Position numbers and translations under genes: made by a program. A stretch of DNA of 60,196 bases. It comes from a bacterium (GTDB lineage: Bacteria; Babelota; Babeliae; Babelales; Babelaceae). How positions within the stretch are numbered: position 1 is the stretch's first letter; the number at the start of each line of letters is the position of its first letter. Positions 17,498-25,432 of this stretch are shown here, piece after piece. The notes beneath the pieces were generated by a model. The model was not told the origin of the DNA, did no database searches, and saw only the letters and a program-made list of their open reading frames with translations. The stretch spans positions 1 through 60,196 of the forward strand of contig JAKAUO010000004.1 of assembly GCA_021827715.1 (NCBI GenBank), in the 5' to 3' direction.

Positions 17498-17755
17498 ATG
17501 GCACCTGATTATTCACCAGAAAATGTTGCACATAGCGTTCGTTCTATTATTGCAGAACAACTTTCCCTTCCTATAGATACTCTTAAAGATGAGGCTACCC
17601 TTGATTCTTTAGGGGCAGATTCACTTGATCGTGTTGAGATTGTGATGAATCTTGAGGACCATTTTTCTATTGAGATTGACGACGATGCAGCTGAAAAACT
17701 TTCTACGATTGCTGATGTTATTGCTTACATTACCAAGTTAGTGGATAAATCATAA
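17498..17755 (+). CDS. acpP: Acyl carrier protein
   Basis: 85 residues, acidic and helical. The phosphopantetheine attachment site is Ser42 in 'LGADSLDRVEIVM', the canonical DSL motif. The following helix 'EDHFSIEIDDDAAEKLSTI' is typical of fatty-acid ACPs. AAGGA lies 8 bp before the ATG. It follows the FabD-like gene by 18 bp and is ended by a terminator shared with the convergent OMP gene. No other fatty-acid synthesis gene is in the window, so the pathway it serves (fatty acid, lipid A or other) cannot be told. Confidence 0.95.
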   Translation: MAPDYSPENVAHSVRSIIAEQLSLPIDTLKDEATLDSLGADSLDRVEIVMNLEDHFSIEIDDDAAEKLSTIADVIAYITKLVDKS

Positions 17756-17786
17756 AAAAGGGCCACGGAATCTCTGTGGCCCTTTT
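17754..17786. terminator. Bidirectional terminator between acpP and the OMP gene
   Basis: GGGCCAC (17760-17766) and GTGGCCC (17776-17782) form a stem with an A-run on the left and a T-run on the right, so it can end transcripts from both converging genes. Confidence 0.85.
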
Positions 17787-17812
17787 GGTGTTAGTTTTTT
17801 ATAGAGATATGT

Positions 17813-19852
17813 TTAGAAAATAGCGCCGCCTCTAATCAGAACAGCCCATTGTGCAACATCGGTATTGCGCGTACCACCTTCAACTTCAGCAATAAAGCCT
17901 ACAAAAGGTGACCATCGGTGATCTTCCCAAGTATAATCTAATGAGATAAATGCTTTATTGCTAAATTGGCGAGGTGCTGTCCCGGAACAAATATCAAGTT
18001 CATTCGGGTCACCGACTAATGCAACAATACCAGAACCGGTTGCAGCATCACCCGAAGCAGTTGCAGACCGGTAAGTGGGTGATGTTTCAATACTGGTTAC
18101 ATCAGTTTCATCTGGGTAAAGAACGCCGCCGTTACTGGTACATGCAGCATTAAAATATTCAGTACCACTGATGATTTGAAAGGTCGGTAGGGCAACTGGA
18201 TTATCAACTGAGCCACAGCCATTTCCACATCCATTGTAATAAGCGCTTGCATTACTTGCGGAATTGAGCAATGCAATAGGTGTCGGTTCACCAGAAATGG
18301 TAATACTATCACTTGAGACGGTAACGGGATATTGATCATATGCTACACATTGGCATCCTTTGACTGCATAGACCCCACCTGAAGTAGTGCATAAACTTGG
18401 AGCACCCACAGACGTTATTTTTTCACGTGACATGCCAAAGATGTTGTATCCAAATCCAAAGTCCAAACCACCATTGGTATAAACCACCCGTAAGGTAGCA
18501 TCACCTTTAACAGGAGTGTGCACCTCAACCGAACGAGTGGTAAAATCAGAAGCTGTTATCAAGTTGCCGGCATAGGTGTAGACACCATCAATTACATTGA
18601 ATTGCTTTAATAGTTCATAACGGGTTAAACAATTTGCCGCATTACAATTGGTGCAACAGCCACCACAACTCGTGCTTGAAGCATAGCCTCCTAATCGTGA
18701 AGATGTATCACCATTATTTGAGCAGGTATTGGCAGAACAGCCAGTAGAACAAACCTGTGTTGAAGAAACTGGGTTACAACTATTACTGCAGGTATTACAG
18801 TTGTAATTAACGCGCAATGCTGTATTAGTTGAAGCAAAATCAAAGGTGCGCAATGAACGGTGGTTCAAGATAGAAACAACGTACCCATCAAGCATCGCGG
18901 TAAGTTTCTGACAATCACTTCCGTTCCACATTTCCCAACGGCTTGAAATACCAGCACCCAGTTCCCATCCTTTGCCATTACCCACAATAGGGTCAAAAAC
19001 AAAGCACGGTTTTACTGGAGTACCTGTAGGCGCTACAACCCGGAAAAAGGCACCAAGGAAATAATGGTCGCACCGTATAAAATCGTAACCAAGGTTCAAT
19101 GAAATGGCAGCAATCCCAGCTTGTGCGCGGTCACAAAAATCAAAACGGCCGAACGTTGTTGGTGCACGTTTATCGCCAAAAGTAGTTTGAAGCGCGAGTG
19201 CTGTTTTAATATTTTCAACAGGGGTAACGGGAGCTGTTGAAACGCTCATATACCCAGCAGGAAAAAGCACTGTTGAGGTATTGTTAATGGTGCAGCTACA
19301 ATCTGTTTGTAGTTGACGGGTTTGATATTCAAAGTTCGCATCTAATTGTATATTGAGCCCTTGCACGCAATGGTCAAAACTCAGGTAGCCATCAAAATGA
19401 ATATTATAATCACGTATAATTGGTTTAAGAACCATATATCCTTGGAAAAATGGTGAAAGACCAAAATTATCTGCCAAGAGTGAAATTGGCGCCGGGTCAA
19501 CAACTTGACTTCCTGCAAAACGGAGTACATTGCTTCCAAATAATCCACGCGCTAGTTTAATTGAATCAAATGAATTTTGATATTCAAAGGCAAACATAAA
19601 ACCACCATTGGTTCTGTCAATAGCATAGTTGTGCTGGTAACGCAGGCCGTAATAGATCGCCGTGTTATCGTTTGTAGGGCGTTTAATTAACACGGTTGGA
19701 CAATAGCAGCTATTTTCGCAGCTGGTGTTACATAAACTGGTTGTGCATGAATTAAAACAATTGGAAAGGCTGCAGCTGGTAGTACCAGTATCTGCGTACA
19801 TAAGCACCGGTGCCAAGAATATACCCAGTAACATTTTTTTTAGCATGTCCAT
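17813..19852 (-). CDS. Cys-rich outer-membrane beta-barrel protein, paralog 1
   Basis: 679 residues. A signal peptide ('MLLGIFLAPVLMYADTG') is followed by a Cys-dense segment ('CSLSNCFNSCTTSLCNTSCE'), then many alternating amphipathic strands rich in Gly, Asn, Thr and aromatics. It ends in 'VLIRGGAIF', an aromatic C-terminus of the kind recognised by the BAM machinery. A second Cys-rich loop lies around residues 355-410. Strongly similar throughout to the next gene upstream ('RFDFCDRAQAG', 'LGYDFIRCDHYFLGAFFRVV', 'SSRWEMWNGSDCQKLTAMLD'). Likely a major surface or porin protein; disulfide cross-linking, as in chlamydial envelope proteins, is a reasonable inference. ATG 19852 or 19846. Confidence 0.75.
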   Translation of the reverse strand: MDMLKKMLLGIFLAPVLMYADTGTTSCSLSNCFNSCTTSLCNTSCENSCYCPTVLIKRPTNDNTAIYYGLRYQHNYAIDRTNGGFMFAFEYQNSFDSIKLARGLFGSNVLRFAGSQVVDPAPISLLADNFGLSPFFQGYMVLKPIIRDYNIHFDGYLSFDHCVQGLNIQLDANFEYQTRQLQTDCSCTINNTSTVLFPAGYMSVSTAPVTPVENIKTALALQTTFGDKRAPTTFGRFDFCDRAQAGIAAISLNLGYDFIRCDHYFLGAFFRVVAPTGTPVKPCFVFDPIVGNGKGWELGAGISSRWEMWNGSDCQKLTAMLDGYVVSILNHRSLRTFDFASTNTALRVNYNCNTCSNSCNPVSSTQVCSTGCSANTCSNNGDTSSRLGGYASSTSCGGCCTNCNAANCLTRYELLKQFNVIDGVYTYAGNLITASDFTTRSVEVHTPVKGDATLRVVYTNGGLDFGFGYNIFGMSREKITSVGAPSLCTTSGGVYAVKGCQCVAYDQYPVTVSSDSITISGEPTPIALLNSASNASAYYNGCGNGCGSVDNPVALPTFQIISGTEYFNAACTSNGGVLYPDETDVTSIETSPTYRSATASGDAATGSGIVALVGDPNELDICSGTAPRQFSNKAFISLDYTWEDHRWSPFVGFIAEVEGGTRNTDVAQWAVLIRGGAIF

Positions 19853-19879
19853 AGAAGAATCCTTATGAGCGGTAGCTCT

Positions 19880-19912
19880 AAAAAAGGCTGCGGAAATTCC
19901 GCAGCCTTTTTA
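19880..19912 (-). terminator. Rho-independent terminator of OMP paralog 2
   Basis: AAAAAGGCTGCGG pairs with CCGCAGCCTTTTT around an AATTT loop, on both strands near-symmetrical. It lies 48 bp past the stop of the upstream OMP gene and before the start of paralog 1, so the two genes are probably separate transcription units. Confidence 0.85.
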
Positions 19913-19959
19913 GTGTTAGTTTTAGAAAAAATAACGCTTTACGCGTTCAATGGTAAGGT

Positions 19960-22080
19960 TTAGTAAGAAACCCCACCACGTATTACTACGCCCCATTGAG
20001 CGAGGTCGAGGTTGCGTGAGCCACCTTCAACTTCAGCAATAAAGCCGAGGAACGGTGCCCAATCGTTATCTTCCCATGTATAGTCTAATGAGATAAAGCC
20101 TTTGCTGCTGTATTGACGCGGAGCTGTTCCTGAGCAAAGATCTAAGTCATTGACTGTGCCTGATAATAACACAACCGGATCAGAAGCGCTCGCAGGTGTT
20201 AATGAAGAAACGAGAGTTCCTGCAGTTGCTGTCGTTGTGCACGATGTATAGAATGTATTTGCTGGTACGCTAGTAATAACTGCTGGATTATCCATCGTGC
20301 CACAGGTTCCGCAACCATTTTGGTAAGCAGTAGCGTTACTTGCTGTGCTGTTTAATGGGCTAACGCTAGTTAATGCATTAATTACAGTAGTAGTACCTAT
20401 GAAACTAGTACTGTATACATCATACCCTGCGCATTGACAACCTTTAAGACCATATGCAGTTGTTGTAGAAGTGAACAAGCAGCTGCTTGCAGCACCTACT
20501 GCAGAGATTTTTTCACGGGACATACCAAAGACGTTGTAACCAAATCCAAAGTCAAAACCACCATGGGTATAGACGATACGAACAGTAGCATCACCTTTAA
20601 CTGGGGTACGAACATCAACTGAACGTGTTGTGTAATCAGCAGCAGTGATCAAGTTACTTGCATAGGTGTAAACACCGCCAACAAGGTTGAATTGCTTCAA
20701 GAGTGAGTAACGGCTCAGGCTATTAGCAGCTGCGCAAGAATTGCAACCAGTGTTACAGCCTGTTGAACATGGTGAAATGTTGCATCCATTAGTTGCATTG
20801 CATGAATCCACTGAAGAGCCGGCGTTGCATGAAGCAACTGAGCAGCCTGTGTTGCATGAAGCAACTGAGCAGCCTGTGTTGCATGAAGCAACTGAGCAGC
20901 CGGCGTTGCAGTTATTATTTTCACTATTGTTACAGAGGTAATTAACTTGGAATGCGGTGTTGGTTGATGCAAGGTCAAAGGTGCGTAATGATCTGTGTTT
21001 TAAAATAGAAACTACATAACCATCAAGCATCGCAGTAAGTTTTTGGCAGTCATTATTGTTCCACATTTCCCAGCGGCTAGAAATACCGGCACCGACTTCC
21101 CATCCTTGGCCATTACCGACAATTGGATTAAAGACATATTCTGGATGTACTTTGCTTCCTGTAGGAGCAACTACACGGAAGAATGCGCCAAGGAAATAAT
21201 TATCGCAGCGTACAAAATCGTAACCCAAGTTTACTGAAAGACCAGCAAAGCCACTTTCTGTTCTGTCACAGAAATCGAAACGTCCGAATGTTCCTGCAGT
21301 TTTTTTGTCACCAAAAGTACCTTGAAGACCGAGTGCTGTCGGAATATCGGTAATTGGAGAAATAGGCGCTGTTGAAGTACTGCTCATATAACCAGCTGGG
21401 AATGGAATATTGCCATAGGTGGTTGAAGTAATGTAAGAACAATTTGATTGTAATTCACGTTTTTGAGCTTCAAAGTTACCATCAATTTGCAAATAAAGGC
21501 CACGTGCCCATTCATCTAATCCAATGAACCAATCAAAACCGAGGTTGAAAGATTGTATAACTGGTTTAAGAGCAATAGAACCTACAAAATTGCTCGAAAG
21601 ACCAAAGTTGTCTGCAAGCAATGCGTTGGTCGCAGCTCCGACAACAGCACTACCAGCAAAGTTCAACACGTTGGTTCCAAAAAGTCCGCGTGCTAAATTG
21701 CTTGCATCAAATGAGCGTTGGTATTGAAAGAGAAGTTCAAAGCCGCCGTACACTTGGTCCATGTCATAACGGTGTTGATATTCAAGACCGTAGTAGATTA
21801 CCGTATCATCATATGTTGGACGTTTAATGAATACGGTAGGGAAATAATTGCTATTATCGCAGCTGGTATTGCATACGCTGGTCGCGCATGAATTAAAGCA
21901 GCAGGATTGAGCAACGCTATTGCAGGTATTGTTGCAATTTGAATTGCACAAATTACAGTTGACGCTGCAGTCATTGTTGCCACTTGTATTGCAATTGGTG
22001 CTTGTGCCACAGTTGTCTGCAAGCGCAAGTGTTGGCACCAAGAGTGCAAGGGTTAAAAATATTCTCGAAAGTTGTTTCAT
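19960..22080 (-). CDS. Cys-rich outer-membrane beta-barrel protein, paralog 2
   Basis: 706 residues from ATG 22080, which has AAGGAG just upstream and gives a proper signal peptide ('QLSRIFLTLALLVPTLALAD'); the frame is open further upstream without a good start. The mature N-terminus is extremely rich in Cys and Asn ('CNTSGNNDCSVNCNLCNSNC'). The barrel region is shared with paralog 1 ('SSRWEMWNNNDCQKLTAMLD'), and the protein ends 'VVIRGGVSY'. A surface-loop region around residues 390-450 carries 9-residue tandem repeats 'GCSVASCNT'. Likely the dominant outer-membrane protein, judging by its own leader and terminator. Function as porin or structural layer is inferred. Confidence 0.75.
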   Translation of the reverse strand: MKQLSRIFLTLALLVPTLALADNCGTSTNCNTSGNNDCSVNCNLCNSNCNNTCNSVAQSCCFNSCATSVCNTSCDNSNYFPTVFIKRPTYDDTVIYYGLEYQHRYDMDQVYGGFELLFQYQRSFDASNLARGLFGTNVLNFAGSAVVGAATNALLADNFGLSSNFVGSIALKPVIQSFNLGFDWFIGLDEWARGLYLQIDGNFEAQKRELQSNCSYITSTTYGNIPFPAGYMSSTSTAPISPITDIPTALGLQGTFGDKKTAGTFGRFDFCDRTESGFAGLSVNLGYDFVRCDNYFLGAFFRVVAPTGSKVHPEYVFNPIVGNGQGWEVGAGISSRWEMWNNNDCQKLTAMLDGYVVSILKHRSLRTFDLASTNTAFQVNYLCNNSENNNCNAGCSVASCNTGCSVASCNTGCSVASCNAGSSVDSCNATNGCNISPCSTGCNTGCNSCAAANSLSRYSLLKQFNLVGGVYTYASNLITAADYTTRSVDVRTPVKGDATVRIVYTHGGFDFGFGYNVFGMSREKISAVGAASSCLFTSTTTAYGLKGCQCAGYDVYSTSFIGTTTVINALTSVSPLNSTASNATAYQNGCGTCGTMDNPAVITSVPANTFYTSCTTTATAGTLVSSLTPASASDPVVLLSGTVNDLDLCSGTAPRQYSSKGFISLDYTWEDNDWAPFLGFIAEVEGGSRNLDLAQWGVVIRGGVSY
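20797..20904 (-). repeat. 27-bp tandem repeats encoding Cys-rich loop
   Basis: Three identical copies of a 27-bp unit (20824-20850, 20851-20877, 20878-20904) and one diverged copy (20797-20823). Each adds nine residues, GCSVASCNT, inside the OMP frame, so copy changes keep the reading frame. Confidence 0.9.
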
Positions 22081-22461
22081 CAAAGTACTCCTTTTAAAAC
22101 AGTGTGCATGGCACACCCATAGATAACAACCAAGGTAATGCGTTATACACCCAAAAGTGTGATACCGCATTGAATGCAAGCAACGCCTATAAGTTAAGAC
22201 TTATTTAAACGTGCTTATGCATAAGATTTTTAAAAAAACCTTATGGCATCACCATTGTAGGTGATGTGATGTTTGTAAAAACATGATGGAAATAATGATT
22301 GGTTACTGAATGCCTCCTTTCTCTTTTTAATTTTTTTTTCTGATACTAAAGCTGATCTTCATTATCGATGTTAAATTTAGTCAAAAGAATCAAAATATGC
22401 AAGGCTTGATCAATCATATTTTATTTGTTAACAAAAAAAACCTTTTGTATAGCCTATTTTG
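22081..22461 (-). promoter_or_regulatory. 381-bp gene-free region: leader of OMP paralog 2
   Basis: No credible ORF. It holds two perfect stems: GTGTGC / GCACAC (22102-22116, close to the OMP start) and CATCACC / GGTGATG (22247-22266), the latter followed on the minus strand, after eight bases, by seven T (22231-22237), so it may end the transcript of the upstream OMP gene. A poly-T/A tract lies around 22328-22339. I cannot place a promoter with confidence. Confidence 0.4.
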
Positions 22462-24159
22462 TTACCAGATAACTGACCCTTTTATCCATACACTCCATTG
22501 ATGTAACTCAGCCGGTGCATTGCTTGCTGTTTCTATTGATCCACCCATTACTATGGATGACTGGTCTGGGTAATTGCCCCATTTGTAGCCTGTTTCGGTG
22601 ATGAATGCATAGGTAATTTGTGCTGGGGATCGCGCTGAATCGATATCAATATTCACACATTCAATAATGCGTGGCGGTGCTGAGGCGTAGGCAAGCAGAA
22701 ATGGATCAATAACGGTTGTTCCACTGACATTGTTATAGGTGGTCGTATTGGGCATGGGCACGGGATTGTCTATAGCAGCAGTTGCAAAGATGGTAGATTG
22801 GCTTTCTGTTGCATTTAATGGTTCAAGCCCTAAAGCAAGCGTCCCACTGGTAATATAATTATACGCGCCTGTTGTGCCTTTGATACTATAATAATTTCCT
22901 GCGGTTGGACACGTAGGAAGATCAAAGCGAGGGCAGAGAGATTCAGCAGTTGTTCCCCATAGTGCGAATCCAAAATTTTGGGTAAACCCCTTATGTTCTA
23001 TAGAAAGCTTAAGATCAATATCACCTTGAAACGGCCTACTTACAAAGACAGGGAAGGTGGTGACATATGAAGCTTCAATAAGTTCGCCATCATAGCCCGC
23101 AGTATTTTTATTTATTTTTTTCAGCAATAAATATCTGCTTAAAGGATTTTGTTCACAAGAATCTTTTCCTGAAAGATCAAACGTGCGCAGTTGTTGTGTT
23201 TGAAGCAACGTTTCTCCTGAAACATCCCATAAAAAAATAACATCAGTAGGATTATCAATAGCGGTAAAGCGGTATTGTCCCTGAGTTCCCAAGCCTACTT
23301 CATAAAATTTTCCATTGCCGCATACTGGTTCAAAAAGATACTGTTGTCCTTGCTTGTTACCCGTAGGAAAGCTTACGTGACCAAATACGCTCAAATAGGT
23401 ATAATCACTGCATACAAGATTACGGCCCAAACGTATGATTAATTCTGCAAGCTCGGTTCGTTTAAGGGGGCACCAACTTATTTTATTATAGGAAAGGGGG
23501 CGCAAAATATCTCCAGTAATAACATTTCCTTCAAAATAAGCACGTGCTGCTGATGCTGTTTGTGCAGGGGCAGATGGTGATGGCGCTGGCATTACACGAT
23601 TACAGGAACTTTCGGTGCTATAGGTTGGTTCTATAGGCGCCGCGTGAGTATAGGTCGCCAATGTGTCGCCCATGTATCCATTAGCAAAGGGTGTTGACCC
23701 GCGTTGAATAACGTTCTCACAAGGGTTTAATGCCCATATTGCATAGTTAACGGGAAATTTAAAATTCACGTAGAGCCCTGAAAGAATTCTATCAAGGGGC
23801 ATGTTACAATAAAAATCTAAAAGAACATTTTTAATATAAGGTTTAAAGCTGATACTACTTTCAAAATTGGGTGCAAGGCCGAAGTTGTCTGCTAAAAGGT
23901 CACTTGTAGATCGGTTTGTGACTTGGCTTCCGGTAAAATTCAGAACGCAGCTTCCAAAAAGATCGCGTGCGATAAGTTTTCCTTTATAGGATTGCGCATA
24001 ATTTAAACTAGTAATAATGGTATAATCATACGCGGGCAAGCAGATCATAGAAGGTGCGTGCCCTTGTGATCGTGGTATATAAACAGTCTTGACTGCCTGC
24101 ATATAATGTGAAATGCAAACTAAAAAAAATAATGTTATAGTGGATATCATAAATTTCAT
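22462..24159 (-). CDS. Outer-membrane beta-barrel protein, diverged paralog 3
   Basis: 565 residues with a signal peptide ('MISTITLFFLVCISHYMQAV'). It follows the same plan as the two downstream genes ('ARDLFGSCVLNFTGSQVTN', 'LLADNFGLAPNFESSI', 'PVCGNGKFYEVGLGTQGQYR', 'LRTFDLSGK') and ends 'VWIKGSVIW' with an aromatic residue. It lacks the long N-terminal Cys-rich segment and has far fewer Cys, so it is an older or specialised copy. AAGGAGAAG precedes ATG 24159. Likely an outer-membrane channel; substrate unknown. Divergent from uppP. Confidence 0.7.
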   Translation of the reverse strand: MKFMISTITLFFLVCISHYMQAVKTVYIPRSQGHAPSMICLPAYDYTIITSLNYAQSYKGKLIARDLFGSCVLNFTGSQVTNRSTSDLLADNFGLAPNFESSISFKPYIKNVLLDFYCNMPLDRILSGLYVNFKFPVNYAIWALNPCENVIQRGSTPFANGYMGDTLATYTHAAPIEPTYSTESSCNRVMPAPSPSAPAQTASAARAYFEGNVITGDILRPLSYNKISWCPLKRTELAELIIRLGRNLVCSDYTYLSVFGHVSFPTGNKQGQQYLFEPVCGNGKFYEVGLGTQGQYRFTAIDNPTDVIFLWDVSGETLLQTQQLRTFDLSGKDSCEQNPLSRYLLLKKINKNTAGYDGELIEASYVTTFPVFVSRPFQGDIDLKLSIEHKGFTQNFGFALWGTTAESLCPRFDLPTCPTAGNYYSIKGTTGAYNYITSGTLALGLEPLNATESQSTIFATAAIDNPVPMPNTTTYNNVSGTTVIDPFLLAYASAPPRIIECVNIDIDSARSPAQITYAFITETGYKWGNYPDQSSIVMGGSIETASNAPAELHQWSVWIKGSVIW

Positions 24160-24210
24160 GTACTTCTCCTTACCAGATATTAGTCTGGATAAGATAAAAT
24201 AAAAAAAAGT

Positions 24211-24942
24211 ATGCGTACAGAGCTTTCTATTATTTTACAAATTATTTTAGAATCATTGCCGGTCAGCTCATCGGGGAATCTTGCGCTTTTCGGGCTTACA
24301 CTGCCTACTGATATTAATTATGCTGCGCATAGTGCAACGCTCGTTATTTATGCATTGTTTTTCAGAAAAAAAATAATGGTTGTTTTGTTGCAGCCCTTGC
24401 GTTTTTATAAAACTATTGTGCATGCAGTGCTTTATGGGGTTCTTGCGCTTTTACCCACACTCTTTTTTTATTGTTTTATCGAGTATACACAACCAGAGTT
24501 CACCTTATGGTCCGGGTTTGTAATAACCTCGTTAGCGCTTTTTTTATCAGCTTTACCTGCTGGTGCTGATACAGGTATATCGGGCTATAAAGCATTCTTA
24601 ATTGGCGCATCTCAAGGTGTTGCCCTTTTGCCGGGTATTTCTCGCTTAGGGATTACCTGCGCAATGGCAAGATGGCTTGGGTTTTCTTGGCGCACTGCAT
24701 TTGCTTTTTCGTGTATGATTGAAGCGCCCTTACTGCTGGTCGCAACCAGTAAAGGTTTTTATGATCTTTTTAGTGCAGGCGGGTGTTTAGCCTTGTGGCA
24801 GGTGTTAATCTATGGCGCTGCAACGCTTGTTTCTTATGGTATATTCTTGTTTGTTTATCGCATGGCAAAAAATAATTATTGGTGGATTTTTGGTATCTAT
24901 ACATCAGTTCTTGCGTGCCTCGCTTTCAAAATAGTATCTTAG
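24211..24942 (+). CDS. uppP: Undecaprenyl-diphosphatase (UppP/BacA)
   Basis: 243 residues, slightly shorter than the usual 260-280, with about seven membrane segments. It recycles the C55 lipid carrier for wall synthesis. Both active-site regions are present: 'LQIILESLPVSSSGNLALF', containing the (E/Q)xxxE motif, and 'LLPGISRLGITCAMARWLG', matching PGxSRSxxT with Leu for the second Ser. The His usually found in the SSTGHL stretch is Asn here. Those two changes leave activity uncertain, but Glu and Arg of the core are kept. Divergent from the OMP gene and followed by a small secreted protein. Confidence 0.8.
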   Translation: MRTELSIILQIILESLPVSSSGNLALFGLTLPTDINYAAHSATLVIYALFFRKKIMVVLLQPLRFYKTIVHAVLYGVLALLPTLFFYCFIEYTQPEFTLWSGFVITSLALFLSALPAGADTGISGYKAFLIGASQGVALLPGISRLGITCAMARWLGFSWRTAFAFSCMIEAPLLLVATSKGFYDLFSAGGCLALWQVLIYGAATLVSYGIFLFVYRMAKNNYWWIFGIYTSVLACLAFKIVS

Positions 24943-24966
24943 AAAAAGATAGTTGAGGGGAGTACT

Positions 24967-25419
24967 ATGAAGAAAATAATAGGTATAGGAATAGCACTTA
25001 TAAGTTTCAGTTGTAGTCAGGCAGCTGAAGATATTTTTCCGGAAAATCATTCACCGCTGTATCAATGGATCGGCTATATAGCTGAATGCATGGGGTGTAC
25101 TGCAGTCCATGTATTGGGAAATTATATCCAAGAGGATACTGATTGTGTTGTCGGATTAGGAATTTTTTTCATACAGGTCTATCTTGCAAAGGCATTACAA
25201 AATTATATAAGTAAAGAGTTGTTTGAATTGAATGCCAATGATTGGGCGGCCGCTGAAAATAATTGGGCGCAGTTTTGGGGATGGCTTTTATCAGGATATA
25301 TATCTAAGCTTACGCACTCTTCATCATTAAATCGGCGCGATGTTCAACAGTTACATAAAATTTTAATGAAGCTTGAAGAGATAGTAAAAGAAAGAAAAAT
25401 TTCGGTCCATATTTCTTAA
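24967..25419 (+). CDS. Small secreted or membrane-associated protein, unknown
   Basis: 150 residues. Signal peptide 'IIGIGIALISFSCSQAAED'; the 'SFSCS' could also be a weak lipobox. One internal hydrophobic stretch ('CVVGLGIFFIQVYLAKAL') and a Trp-rich segment ('DWAAAENNWAQFWGWLL'). AGGGGAGT precedes the ATG. No family recognised. It sits between uppP and ftsK on the same strand. Confidence 0.65.
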   Translation: MKKIIGIGIALISFSCSQAAEDIFPENHSPLYQWIGYIAECMGCTAVHVLGNYIQEDTDCVVGLGIFFIQVYLAKALQNYISKELFELNANDWAAAENNWAQFWGWLLSGYISKLTHSSSLNRRDVQQLHKILMKLEEIVKERKISVHIS

Positions 25420-25432
25420 AAAGTGGTAAAGT

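Noticed and set aside
20741-20941. Repetitive plus-strand ORF (HEATEQPV repeats)
   Set aside because: Antisense shadow of the 27-bp repeats in the OMP gene; the repeat length of nine codons keeps all frames open.
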